Assembly (NCBI RefSeq): GCF_001984155.1
Contig: NZ_MTQO01000043.1
Location: forward strand, 282,547 to 346,546
Source: Actinosynnema sp. ALI-1.44
GTDB lineage: Bacteria > Actinomycetota > Actinomycetes > Mycobacteriales > Pseudonocardiaceae
Reading direction: 5' to 3'
Length of the DNA: 64,000 bases
The notes under the pieces: generated by a model
Told to the model about the DNA's origin: nothing
Database searches by the model: none
What the model saw: only the letters and a program-made list of their open reading frames with translations
Made by a program: the position numbers and the translations under genes
In this document: one piece after another, positions 9,271-17,555 of the stretch
How the letters are laid out: each line of letters opens with the position of its first letter
Position numbering within the stretch: position 1 is the first letter of the stretch

Positions 9271-10218
9271 TCATCGACGGCGCGGGGCAGCCCTGAAGGT
9301 GCCCCGGTAGGTACGCGGGCTGGTGCCGACGTGCTCGGTGAAGTGCACCCGCAGGGACTCCGCCGAGCCGAAGCCCGTGTCCCGTGCGACGCGCTCCACC
9401 GGCAAGTCCGTCGTTTCCAGGAGTTCGCGGGCGCGTTGCAGGCGTTGATCGAGCAGCCAGCGCAAAGGGGTCGTGCCGGTCTGCGCACGGAACCGCCGCG
9501 AGAGCGTGCGCGTGCTCATAGCCGCCTCGGCGGCGATGTCGCCGAGGGTCATCGGTGACGCGAGGTTCTCCCGCATCCACCGCAGTGTCGGGGCCAGGTC
9601 ACCCGCGTCGTGGCCGTCCGGGTCGGGGTGCTCGATGAACTGGGCCTGCCCGCCCGCGCGCTGCGGTGGCATCACGATCTGCCTCGCGGTGCCCGCCGCG
9701 ACCGCCGCGCCGTGGTCGCGCCGCACGAGGTGCAGGCAGAGGTCGAGACCGGCGGCGACCCCGGCCGACGTCAGGATCTGCCCCTCGTCGACGAACAGGA
9801 CGGAAGGGTCGACTGTCACAGCCGGGTAGGTCTCGGCGAGTTGTCCGGCGAGCAGCCAGTGTGTCGTTGCCCGGCGCCCGTCCAACAGGCCCGCCGCCGC
9901 GAGCGTGAACGCGCCTGTGCAGATCGCCGCCACGCGCGCACCGCGGTCCGCCGCACCGCGCAACAGCCGCAGAACCCGGGGATTCGGCGGCTGCCCCGGA
10001 TCGGCGCCCGGCACGATCACCGTGTCGGCGCCTTCGGCGTCGGCCAGGCCGTAGCGCGAGACAACACGAAAGTCCTCCCGCCCGGCGGTGGTGGCGGTCG
10101 CCCTCGGCTGGGCGCAGACCCGGACGTCGTAGCCGGGCGTGATGCCGAAGACCTGGCACGGGATGGTCAGCTCAAGGCCGACCACGCCGTCAACGGCGAG
10201 TACGGCGACGACATGCAT
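9271..10218 (-). CDS. GlxA-family transcriptional regulator (DJ-1/PfpI domain plus AraC HTH)
   Basis: 315 residues from ATG 10216-10218. Residues 1-170 form a DJ-1/PfpI class I glutamine-amidotransferase-like sensor domain. Its nucleophile elbow reads 'AAICTGAFTLAAAGLL', retaining the Cys found in many members. Residues 215-315 form an AraC/XylS double helix-turn-helix, with 'MTLGDIAAEAAMSTRTLSRRF' shortened by the two HTH helices and 'GFGSAESLRVHF' at the end. Such regulators sense small metabolites through the DJ-1 domain; the ligand is unknown. It is divergent from a stand-alone DJ-1 protein gene (100 bp apart), with a 9-bp dyad next to its start, which suggests autoregulation and control of that neighbour. 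Confidence 0.9.
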   Translation of the reverse strand: MHVVAVLAVDGVVGLELTIPCQVFGITPGYDVRVCAQPRATATTAGREDFRVVSRYGLADAEGADTVIVPGADPGQPPNPRVLRLLRGAADRGARVAAICTGAFTLAAAGLLDGRRATTHWLLAGQLAETYPAVTVDPSVLFVDEGQILTSAGVAAGLDLCLHLVRRDHGAAVAAGTARQIVMPPQRAGGQAQFIEHPDPDGHDAGDLAPTLRWMRENLASPMTLGDIAAEAAMSTRTLSRRFRAQTGTTPLRWLLDQRLQRARELLETTDLPVERVARDTGFGSAESLRVHFTEHVGTSPRTYRGTFRAAPRRR

Positions 10219-10251
10219 GGCGAGATCCTAGGGAAAGGGGGCGATCTCGCC
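10219..10251. promoter_or_regulatory. 9-bp inverted repeat upstream of the GlxA-type gene
   Basis: GGCGAGATC (10219-10227) and GATCTCGCC (10243-10251) are exact complements with a 15-base spacer, directly adjoining the start codon of the minus-strand regulator in the divergent intergenic region. A candidate operator for that regulator. Confidence 0.4.
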
Positions 10252-10318
10252 ACTGTTCGGTCCCGGTGGCCGCGGACATACTCGCTGTGTCCCACTACCT
10301 TCGGAGAAGGGAGCCGAC

Positions 10319-10972
10319 TTGGCTCTGCAAGTTCAAACCGTGCTGTACGACGGCGTCGAGGACCAGGATTTCGTCGGTGTGCTGACGGCTTTCGGTGTGC
10401 TGGAGGACATCCGGCTGTCCTATGTCAGCGCCGACGGCCCCGGCACGGTGATCACGTCGTCCGGCGCCGAGATCACGGTCCGATCCCGGTGGTCCCCGGA
10501 AACGGCCGACCTGATCCTGGTGCCCGGCGGCGGTTACGGCCCGAATTCCCCTGTGGACGAACAGATCCGGCGCGGCACACTCCCGACCGCGCTGGCCCGG
10601 GCCCGGCGTCCCGATCAGGTGCTGGCCGCGGTGTGCACCGGAACTCTCCTGCTGGCCGCCGCCGGACTCACGACCGACCGCCCCTGCACCACGCACCACG
10701 TCGCCAAGGACGACTTGGCCGCGCAGGGCGCACGCGTGGTCGGCGGCCGGGTGGTCGACGACGGAGACCTCGTCACGTCCGGTGGCGTCACCTCGGGTCT
10801 CGACCTCGGTGTGTGGCTGGTCGAACGCCTGCGTGGCCCCGAGGCCGCTTTGCTCGTCGAGGAAGTCCTCGAGTACGAGCGCCGCGGCACGGTGTGGAGG
10901 TCCACAGAGGACCACAGGATGGCCGCTACGCCAGGTACTGGCGAGGGATCGCGAACGCGTCGACCAGCGTGA
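10319..10972 (+). CDS. DJ-1/PfpI family protein
   Basis: 217 residues from TTG 10319, with a purine-rich GGAGAAGGGAG ribosome site upstream. The fold signature is clear: 'VQTVLYDGVEDQDFVGVL' at the start, 'LILVPGGGYG' in the middle, and the nucleophile elbow 'LAAVCTGTLLLAAAGL' with Cys near residue 105. The family includes isonitrile hydratases, glyoxalases and sensor proteins; the cyanide- or isonitrile-hydratase branch is the closest in style but the substrate cannot be fixed. The last ~20 residues (after 'RRGTVWR') are low in complexity and overlap the 3' end of the converging acyl-CoA oxidase gene by 47 bp, so the original stop may have been lost. Confidence 0.82.
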   Translation: MALQVQTVLYDGVEDQDFVGVLTAFGVLEDIRLSYVSADGPGTVITSSGAEITVRSRWSPETADLILVPGGGYGPNSPVDEQIRRGTLPTALARARRPDQVLAAVCTGTLLLAAAGLTTDRPCTTHHVAKDDLAAQGARVVGGRVVDDGDLVTSGGVTSGLDLGVWLVERLRGPEAALLVEEVLEYERRGTVWRSTEDHRMAATPGTGEGSRTRRPA

Positions 10973-12779
10973 CGGCGTGCGGCCGCAGCTCCTTGCACAG
11001 CGCGTTGACCTCGGCGATCACCTTCTTGGCACGGGCGGACGTGATCCGGCCGTGTTCGAGGAACCACGCCCGGTCGGCCTCGATCGTGGCCAGTGCGTAG
11101 AGGTCGAAGACCTGGCCGAGCAGGGCCTTGACCTCCTCGTCGGCGCACCGCTCCACGGCCGCGTCGAACGCGTCGAACACAAGCCGGTCGATGTGGGTGC
11201 GCCCGGCGAGCAGCACGTGGTCCTGGACGTCGTTGAACACGTCGAACGGATCAGCGTCCGATGAAGCCGCGGCACGCAAGCGCCCGGCCAACCCGGACAA
11301 CACGTGCTGCTCGCGGTCCTCGAACAGGCTGCGCTGCCAGGCACGCGAGCGCAGATCGTCGTCGTCGAACCGCGCGATCACGTTCCTGGCCGCGATCCGT
11401 TCGAGCACGGTCCCCATCAGCTGTTCGGCCACCAGGCGCGCGGTCGCCAACGGGCTCAGGTCGGCGAAGTTGTCGCGGTAGTCGGTCAGCAGTCCTTTGG
11501 CGACCAGTTGGAGCAGGACGGTGTTGTCGCCCTCGAACGTGGTGAACACGTCGGTGTCGGCCTTCAACCCCGGCAGCACGTTCGCCGCGAGGTACCCGGC
11601 GCCGCCGCAGGCCTCGCGTGCGGTCTGGATCGTGTTCGTGGCGTGCCACGTCGCCACTGCCTTGATTCCCGCGGCGCGGGATTCGAGCTGCCGCTGGGCG
11701 ATCGGGTCGGGCTCCGGCGTGCTGTGCACCTCGTGCAGCATGTGGACCAGTTCGTCCTGCGCGAAGTGCAGTGCGTAGGACTTGGCCAGCGCGGGCAGCA
11801 GTTTCCGTTGGTGGGCGAGGTAGTCGAGCAACGGGATCTCGGCGTCCGAGTCCGGCCTGCGGAACTGGCGGCGGGTTTCCGCGCGGTGCACGGCGATCGT
11901 CAACGCGCGTTGCGTCGCGCTGCCCGCCGCGCCCGCCACGCTGATCCGGCCGCGCACCAGCGTGCCGAGCATGGTGAAGAACCGGCGGCTGTCGCTCTCG
12001 ATCGGACTGGTGTAAGTGCCTTCGTCGGTGATGTCACCGTAGCGGTTGAGCAGGTTCTCCTTGGGGACACGCACGCCGTCGAACCACAGCCTGCCGTTGT
12101 CCACGCCGTTCAGACCGGCTTTCGGCCCGCAGTCCTCGATCCGCACACCCGGCATCGGGCGGCCGTCGGCGTCCCTGATCGGCACGACGAACGCGTGCAC
12201 GCCGTACGACCGGTCGTCGACGATCAGCTGGGCGAACACCACGGCCGCCCGGCCGTCGCGTGCGGCGTTGCCGATGTAGTCCTTGCGGGCGTCGTCATCC
12301 GGGGTGTCCACGATGAACTCGCCGTTGTCGTACCGTGCGGTGGTGCGCAGGTGCTGGACGTCCGAGCCGTGCCCGCTCTCGGTCATCGCGAAACAGCCGG
12401 GCAGGTCCAGCGACATGACGTCCGGCAGGTAGCGGGCGTGGTGGCGTTCGGTGCCCAGCATCTGGATCGCGCCGCCGAACAGCCCCCACTGGACACCGGC
12501 CTTGACCATCAGCGACAGGTCGCCGTAGCCGAGGACCTGGAACGACACGACCGAACCGCCGATGTCGCCCTCGCCGCCGTGCGCGCGGTCGAACCCGAGC
12601 CGGGCGTGCCGGGCGGCGGCGAGCTCGCGCAGCTGATCGGACACCAGCGCGCGGTACGCGTCCACGTCCAGCCGGGCGGTGTCCGCGGGCTTGCTGTCAG
12701 CCAGCCGTTCCCGCAGCTCGCGGCGCAGACTCGGCCACCGGCCGTCGAGCACTTCGGTCACCCGCGCAGGTTCGATCAT
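10926..12779 (-). CDS. Acyl-CoA dehydrogenase/oxidase family flavoprotein
   Basis: 617 residues from ATG 12777-12779, longer than ordinary acyl-CoA dehydrogenases (~380) and matching acyl-CoA oxidase-like members. 'GCFAMTESGHGSDVQHLRTTA' region (residues ~133-150) is the FAD-binding loop. 'GPKAGLNGVDNGRLWFDGV' lies in the middle beta domain. 'CGGAGYLAANVLPGLKADTD' and 'FTTFEGDNTVLLQLVAKGLL' are the oxidase-type helical bundle motifs, the Glu of FEGDN being the usual catalytic base region. The C-terminal ~170 residues form the second helical domain. It would oxidise acyl-CoA to trans-2-enoyl-CoA, with oxygen or an electron-transfer protein as acceptor. No other beta-oxidation gene is nearby. 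Confidence 0.9.
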   Translation of the reverse strand: MIEPARVTEVLDGRWPSLRRELRERLADSKPADTARLDVDAYRALVSDQLRELAAARHARLGFDRAHGGEGDIGGSVVSFQVLGYGDLSLMVKAGVQWGLFGGAIQMLGTERHHARYLPDVMSLDLPGCFAMTESGHGSDVQHLRTTARYDNGEFIVDTPDDDARKDYIGNAARDGRAAVVFAQLIVDDRSYGVHAFVVPIRDADGRPMPGVRIEDCGPKAGLNGVDNGRLWFDGVRVPKENLLNRYGDITDEGTYTSPIESDSRRFFTMLGTLVRGRISVAGAAGSATQRALTIAVHRAETRRQFRRPDSDAEIPLLDYLAHQRKLLPALAKSYALHFAQDELVHMLHEVHSTPEPDPIAQRQLESRAAGIKAVATWHATNTIQTAREACGGAGYLAANVLPGLKADTDVFTTFEGDNTVLLQLVAKGLLTDYRDNFADLSPLATARLVAEQLMGTVLERIAARNVIARFDDDDLRSRAWQRSLFEDREQHVLSGLAGRLRAAASSDADPFDVFNDVQDHVLLAGRTHIDRLVFDAFDAAVERCADEEVKALLGQVFDLYALATIEADRAWFLEHGRITSARAKKVIAEVNALCKELRPHAVTLVDAFAIPRQYLA

Positions 12780-12830
12780 GACCAGAAGTTACCCAAGGTG
12801 TAGCGCTGCTACACGTCATATGCTGGGAGT

Positions 12831-13109
12831 ATGTGCCGGAACATCACTACATTGCGTGGTCTTGAGCCAGCCGCGACGGACGCTGAGATCGAGGCGGCCG
12901 CGCGGCAGTACGTCCGCAAGGTCAGCGGCGTGCAGTCGCTGTCGGACGCCACCAGGGACGCGTTCGAACAGGCCGTCGCCGAGGTCACCGCGACCACGAC
13001 GCGTCTGCTGGACACGCTGCCCGCCAGGCGGCAGCCACCCGCGACCGTGCCGCCGCTGCGCAGGCCCGAGGTGCAGGCCCGGATCGCCGCGAGGAGCAAG
13101 GCCGAGTAA
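12831..13109 (+). CDS. DUF2277 domain protein
   Basis: 92 residues from ATG 12831, 51 bp from the divergent acyl-CoA oxidase gene. The opening 'MCRNITTLRGLEPAATDAEI' and the following 'QYVRKVSGVQSLS' are diagnostic of DUF2277, a small actinobacterial and proteobacterial family of unknown function. The C-terminus ends in 'RPEVQARIAARSKAE', matching the family. Nothing in the sequence suggests an enzyme. A bulged hairpin likely to terminate transcription follows at 13125-13157. Confidence 0.92.
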   Translation: MCRNITTLRGLEPAATDAEIEAAARQYVRKVSGVQSLSDATRDAFEQAVAEVTATTTRLLDTLPARRQPPATVPPLRRPEVQARIAARSKAE

Positions 13110-13124
13110 CGCCATACAGCCGGA

Positions 13125-13157
13125 GTGCCGTAGGCCCGCTGTGCTAGGCCACGGCAC
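13125..13157 (+). terminator. Hairpin after the DUF2277 gene
   Basis: GTGCCGT-A-GGCC (13125-13136) pairs with GGCC-ACGGCAC (13147-13157) apart from one bulged A, with a 10-base loop. It begins 15 bases after the stop codon. There is no strong T-tract. Confidence 0.6.
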
Positions 13158-13575
13158 CCCGGCCAGGCCGGACGAGATCGAGTCCGCGTACGGGGCGGCT
13201 ATCCTGCACCCTCCATGGTTGCCGCCCCGCGCGCGGCTTCGACTTCACCTCGTCCGAGCTCACCACCTCCGCGCCTACCGAATCGAGGGCCACGGACGAC
13301 GACGCGGCAACGCCGCGACGCGGGCCATCGTCGCCGCGGAAGCACCGCGCTGGAGTAACGACAAGGACAAAGCGTTCTCACCGTCCGTCCCCGCGTCCGC
13401 CGTGCGGTAGGTCAGGTGTGGTGAACGAACCGGCGCGCGGTCGAAGGTGGCCGGCATGCGCGCCCACACCCCGGCCACCTCGAACGCACGTGTCAAACCC
13501 GCGGATATCCCAGACCGCCACCACGCCTACATCGCGGTCCAGCCGCTGCGGGTGTCTGGGCTGTCGTCCGGCGCA
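13158..13575. other. Intergenic stretch without a supported gene
   Basis: About 420 bases between the DUF2277 terminator and the end of the dioxygenase gene. Short open frames exist on both strands (for example a plus-strand frame ending at 13410), but none has a credible ribosome site, a recognisable domain or consistent third-position G/C. It could be decayed coding sequence; I see no repeat or RNA structure in it. Confidence 0.5.
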
Positions 13576-14364
13576 TCACTCGGCCCGCCACAGCGCGGCG
13601 GTCGCCGGGGGTTCCCAGCCCGGTTGTGCCACATGCGTTTGCAGGCACACGTAACCGATCCCGTTGTACGTCACGCGGGTACCGGCGGGGTACGACGTGC
13701 CTGCCGCCCACGTCCCGCCGCCGCCTGGAGGCGGGGTGGTCGTCGGTGGGTTCTGCGGAACATTCAGCACGAAGTCGAACGCGGCTTCACGCCCGTTGCC
13801 GACGTTGTGCACAGTCATCAACAGGCGTGGGTCGAAGATCGAGTCCGTGTTGTTGCGGGGTTCGTTGGGGAAGTACAGCTGGGTGGTCAGCACCGGGCGG
13901 TTGGGTGCCTGCACCTTCACGTGGATGTGCCGGGTGCGGCCGGGGTAGAGGCCGGGCACGATCGTGGTGAGCTTGAACGCCCCGTTGGCGTCGGTGTACT
14001 GGTGGCCGCGGAACTTGAAGCCGACGTTGTCGTAGGCCCCGTTGTTGTCGGCCTGCCAGAAGTCCAGCAGGACCTTGGCGATCGGCTGGCACTTGAGGCC
14101 GAACACGTAGCCGGACACGGTCAGCGGCGTCCCGACGGTGCCAGGCTGCACCAATGATGTCCGCTCGGGGGAGTTCGGCTTGAAGTAGGGGCCTTCCGTT
14201 TGTGGTGGGGTGGGGTCATCGCCGTCATCACAGGCAGGTGTGAGCGGAGGCGCTTGCGTACTGGTGCGTGCGAGTGCCGGTACCGCGAGCAGGGCAGCGG
14301 GCACGGCGACACCAGCGGCAAGCGCGGCGCGTAACACCGTCTTCCGGCTGGGTTGGTTGTCCAT
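13576..14364 (-). CDS. Secreted intradiol ring-cleavage dioxygenase with C-terminal carbohydrate-binding module
   Basis: 262 residues from ATG 14362-14364. Residues 1-33 are an export signal with a basic 'SRKTVLRAA' start and a long hydrophobic core. Residues ~55-205 form the intradiol dioxygenase fold. Tyr111 (WQADNNGAY), Tyr140, His146 and His148 (GLYPGRTRHIHV) fit the four non-haem Fe(III) ligands, and Arg143 or Arg145 the conserved arginine. A Pro/Thr linker (~203-215) leads to residues 218-260, 'WAAGTSYPAGTRVTYNG' to 'WEPPATAALW', a CBM5/12 chitin-binding-type module. The same architecture is known from the extracellular catechol-cleaving enzyme of Streptomyces sp. SirexAA-E. It should cleave catechols outside the cell while bound to polysaccharide. 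The AraC regulator gene lies 39 bp upstream on the same strand. Confidence 0.9.
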   Translation of the reverse strand: MDNQPSRKTVLRAALAAGVAVPAALLAVPALARTSTQAPPLTPACDDGDDPTPPQTEGPYFKPNSPERTSLVQPGTVGTPLTVSGYVFGLKCQPIAKVLLDFWQADNNGAYDNVGFKFRGHQYTDANGAFKLTTIVPGLYPGRTRHIHVKVQAPNRPVLTTQLYFPNEPRNNTDSIFDPRLLMTVHNVGNGREAAFDFVLNVPQNPPTTTPPPGGGGTWAAGTSYPAGTRVTYNGIGYVCLQTHVAQPGWEPPATAALWRAE

Positions 14365-14403
14365 TCCAGGTCCTTGTGGGCGCGTGGGACAGTGACAATC
14401 AAC

Positions 14404-15309
14404 CTAAGTAGCCGGTTTCTCGTTGACGATGGACTGGTGCGGCCAGTCGTGGTGTTTTTCCCGGAAGTCGCCGGGGCTGTCGCCGGTCTCGCGGCGGAAG
14501 AACCGGCAGAAGTAGGCCGCGTCGGCGAACCCGATCCGCTGCGAGATCTGCCGGACGGTCAGATCGGTCCTGATCAGCAGCCGTTTGGCCTCCCTGATCC
14601 TGGTCTCGCGGATCAGCTGGGACGGTGTGCGCCCGGTGGCGTTGCGGATCACGTCCGTGAGGTACCCGGGGGTGACCCCGATCTGCTCGGCGTACTGGCG
14701 GACGGTCCACAGGTCGGTGTGCGCGGTCATCTTCACGAACTTCTGCGCGACCGCGTTCGCCCTGACCGGCGACGGGCCCGCGGTCTCGGTCAGCCTCCCC
14801 GCCCTGGTGACGATGACGTGCAGCAGGGCTCTGAGCACGGATTCGGTCCGTTCCTTGAACTCCTCGTGCATCTCGTCGAGCAGGTGCGTCATCCGCCGGT
14901 GCGCCTGCGGGTCGAGTGTGAGCCACGGCCGTTCGCTCAGCTTGTGCAGCAGGTCCCGGTCCGCGGGGTGGTCGACGAGGAAGTCGTCGGTGAACAGCAT
15001 GACGGCCCCGTCGAGGTTGGTCACGTTCTCCCAGTGGTGCACCTGGCCGGGCACGATCACGCACAGGTGCGGTGGTTCCAGCTCCCATCTGGCCATGTCC
15101 ACGACGTGCGTGCCCGTCCCACTCGTCACGTAGACGATCTCGTGGAAGGTGTGCCGGTGCGGGAAGTCGGCGTGGGACAGCGGGCCGAGCGCGTCGAACG
15201 TGCCCATCTCGAAGGCCATCCCGTCGGGTGTCTCCAACCGGTGGATGGGCGGTTCTCCATTGCGGGGTGGCAGGCAGGGTGTCCCTGGTAGGACGGTCGT
15301 GCCACGCAT
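14404..15309 (-). CDS. AraC-family regulator with N-terminal cupin sensor
   Basis: 301 residues from ATG 15307-15309. Residues ~25-145 form an AraC-type cupin, with 'PHRHTFHEIVYVTSGTGTHV' (two strands carrying His) and 'IVPGQVHHWENV'. Residues ~205-290 form the double helix-turn-helix, including 'QYAEQIGVTPGYLTDVIRN' and 'QRIGFADAAYFCRFFRRETG'. An insertion-rich helical region connects the two. It is oriented in the same direction as the secreted dioxygenase gene, ending 39 bp before it, so a single transcript is likely and the regulator probably controls aromatic-compound utilisation at this locus. The effector is unknown. Confidence 0.9.
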   Translation of the reverse strand: MRGTTVLPGTPCLPPRNGEPPIHRLETPDGMAFEMGTFDALGPLSHADFPHRHTFHEIVYVTSGTGTHVVDMARWELEPPHLCVIVPGQVHHWENVTNLDGAVMLFTDDFLVDHPADRDLLHKLSERPWLTLDPQAHRRMTHLLDEMHEEFKERTESVLRALLHVIVTRAGRLTETAGPSPVRANAVAQKFVKMTAHTDLWTVRQYAEQIGVTPGYLTDVIRNATGRTPSQLIRETRIREAKRLLIRTDLTVRQISQRIGFADAAYFCRFFRRETGDSPGDFREKHHDWPHQSIVNEKPAT

Positions 15310-15475
15310 TCGTCTGATCCTCCCGTCGTCGCGAGGTCCAGACCAATTATGCGCACAGATCGGGCGGTCGCAGTGCGGAAAGTTCGATCGAGTTCACAGC
15401 CGGGACCCGATGATCAGGTCACATCGGTTTAGTTCTGCCTGCGCCAGGGCAGCCACAGGTCGGAGGTGGGCCCGG

Positions 15476-16612
15476 GTGTCGCAACAACCGAACAACGTGC
15501 CACGACTGCTGCGGGTGACCGCCGCGATCAGCTGGCGAGTGGTGGTCGTGGCCGCCGCGCTCTACGTGCTCGGGCACGTCGTCGGCTTCCTCGCGCCCGT
15601 CGTCGTGCCGCTCGCGATCGCGTTGCTGCTGTCGGCGTTGCTCACCCCGGCTGTGTCCTTTTTGAACCGCCACCGGGTGCCGAGGGGTTTCTCGGTCGCG
15701 CTGGTCATCGTCGGTGGTCTCGCCGTCTTCGGCGGGTTGATGACCTTCGTGGTCTCCACCTTCGTCAGCGGCCTGCCCGCACTGCGCACCCAGCTGTCCC
15801 GCAGCGTCGAGACCATCTCGAACTGGCTGACCAACGGTCCACTGCACCTGCGCGACGACCAGATCCGCAAGTTCTTCGACAACCTCGTCACCGCCGTCGC
15901 GGGCAGCCAGAGCGATCTGACGACCGGGGCGCTGAACACCGCGCTGACCATCGGCGAGGTGCTCGGCCAGGTGCTGCTGGTGATCTTCTCGCTGATCTTC
16001 CTGCTCTACGACGGCCCCGGCATCTGGGGTTTCCTGCTGCGCGGCGTGCCCAGCGACCACCGCACCCGGATCGACGTCGCGGGCCGCAGGGGGCTGGCGG
16101 CACTGGTGAGCTACGTGCGGGCGACCATCGCGGTGGCCACAGTGGATGCTGTGGGGATCGGGATCGGGATGCTCATCCTCGAGGTCCCGTTGGCGTTCCC
16201 CCTCGCGGCACTGGTCTTCCTCGGCGCGTTCGTGCCGATCATCGGCGCGGTGGTCGCGGGCGGTGCGGCCGTGCTGATCGCCCTGGTGGCCAACGGCCCG
16301 GTGACCGCGCTGATCCTGCTCGCGGTGGTCATCGCCGTGCAGCAGCTGGAAGGGCACGTGCTGCAGCCATTGTTGCTCGGCCGGGCGGTGCGCCTGCACC
16401 CGCTCGCCGTCGTCCTGGTGATCTCCGCCGGTGTCGTCACGGCCGGGATCACCGGAGCGCTGCTGGCCGTCCCGTTGCTGGCCGTGCTCAACTCCGGGAT
16501 CCGGTCGCTGCGCAGCGAAGCCGACGAACACGTCAACCCCGAGGACGTGCACACCAGTCAGCCGGAGGAGTCGGCACCGGACGAACCCGACATCGACCGG
16601 CACGACGACTAG
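15476..16612 (+). CDS. AI-2E family transporter (UPF0118 membrane protein)
   Basis: 378 residues from GTG 15476, with a GGAGG ribosome site about nine bases upstream. It has the usual eight-helix plan: paired helices near 18-75, a long soluble loop (~100-170) with 'LRTQLSRSVETISNWL', then helices from 'LGQVLLVIFSLIFLLYDGPG' onwards and a conserved 'HPLAVVLVISAGVVTAGITG'. Some homologues transport the AI-2 signal, but others act as Na+/H+ exchangers, so the substrate is open. A charged cytoplasmic tail (~345-378) is rich in Glu/Asp. The stop overlaps the 3' end of the converging GAF-ANTAR gene by 4 bp. Confidence 0.88.
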   Translation: MSQQPNNVPRLLRVTAAISWRVVVVAAALYVLGHVVGFLAPVVVPLAIALLLSALLTPAVSFLNRHRVPRGFSVALVIVGGLAVFGGLMTFVVSTFVSGLPALRTQLSRSVETISNWLTNGPLHLRDDQIRKFFDNLVTAVAGSQSDLTTGALNTALTIGEVLGQVLLVIFSLIFLLYDGPGIWGFLLRGVPSDHRTRIDVAGRRGLAALVSYVRATIAVATVDAVGIGIGMLILEVPLAFPLAALVFLGAFVPIIGAVVAGGAAVLIALVANGPVTALILLAVVIAVQQLEGHVLQPLLLGRAVRLHPLAVVLVISAGVVTAGITGALLAVPLLAVLNSGIRSLRSEADEHVNPEDVHTSQPEESAPDEPDIDRHDD

Positions 16613-17439
16613 TCGATCTCGAGGTGCCTGCCCGCCAGGGTCTCGGCCAGTTCGGACAGTTTGACGTTGAGCGACTGGGACGTCTCCCGCAGCACGTCGA
16701 ACGCCTCGTCGGCGCTGATCTTCCTGCGCTGCATGAGGATTCCCTTCGCCTGACCGATCACGTCACGGCTGTCGATGGCCTTGTGCAGGTGCTCGGCCTG
16801 CAGTTGCGCGGACGTGATCGCGCGCGACGTGGCCAACGCCAGCGATCCGTGGCTGGCCAGCAACAGCATCACGTCGCGGTCGTGGGCGTTGAACGCGCGA
16901 CGGCGCCGCGAGTACACGTTGATCGCGCCGGACAGCTCCGGTGGCTGCGGATCACGCATCATCGCGGTCGACAGCACGGCGTGGAACCCCACGTCCAACG
17001 AAGCCTTGGCGAACTCCGGCCACTGGTTGTCCGACGCCAGGTCGTTGCTCAGCGAGTACGCCGGGCCGGAGGGGGCCACCGCCGTCGCGCACGGTCCGCG
17101 GCCGCTCTCGCACTGCACCTCATCCAGCCGGACCGCCAACGGATCGGTGGAGACAGGGGTGTGCAGCCTGCCGTCGGCGTCACGCAAGGTGACGCTGACC
17201 ATGTCGGCGCCGGGCAGGAACCGCACGGCCGCCATCGCCAACTCCTGCAGCACACCTGCCGCCGTGTGTGTGGTCAGCAGCGATGTGGTCAACACGACGA
17301 ACTGCTGGGCCAACGGGCCCAGTGCGCTGTCGCGGTCGGCGACGAAGTCCATCCTGTCTTTGGCCCAGTCGGGGTCGTCTAAGTCCTTCGGATCGCGTGC
17401 CACGGGTCCGGATACCCCGTTGCCTGCCATCCATGTCAA
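16609..17439 (-). CDS. GAF and ANTAR domain transcription antitermination regulator
   Basis: 276 residues if started at TTG 17437-17439; ATG 17428-17430 is an equally plausible start and shortens the protein by three residues. Residues ~40-195 form a GAF sensor with 'CESGRGPCATAVAPSGPAY' typical of actinobacterial GAF-ANTAR proteins. Residues ~205-270 form the ANTAR RNA-binding domain, with 'DVIGQAKGILMQRRKISADEAFDVL' shortened here as two helices. ANTAR proteins bind twin hairpins in nascent mRNA and prevent termination. It lies back-to-back with the large HAMP-repeat kinase gene (starts ~117 bp apart), whose downstream phosphatase also carries an ANTAR domain, so the three are likely one signalling set. 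Confidence 0.9.
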   Translation of the reverse strand: MTWMAGNGVSGPVARDPKDLDDPDWAKDRMDFVADRDSALGPLAQQFVVLTTSLLTTHTAAGVLQELAMAAVRFLPGADMVSVTLRDADGRLHTPVSTDPLAVRLDEVQCESGRGPCATAVAPSGPAYSLSNDLASDNQWPEFAKASLDVGFHAVLSTAMMRDPQPPELSGAINVYSRRRRAFNAHDRDVMLLLASHGSLALATSRAITSAQLQAEHLHKAIDSRDVIGQAKGILMQRRKISADEAFDVLRETSQSLNVKLSELAETLAGRHLEID

Positions 17440-17555
17440 TCGAGTGCGAGTCCTGATTCACTCTGCCTGTAGTGTTTCGCGTTGTACCACCGTCTAGCCA
17501 AGGGCGGGAAGCGACTCGGGCCCTTGCGGGCTGCGCGACGACAGTGGGGTTGGAC

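Noticed and set aside
13199..13560. Small genes in the gap before the dioxygenase
   Set aside because: No ribosome site, no domain and no consistent codon bias in any of several short frames on both strands.
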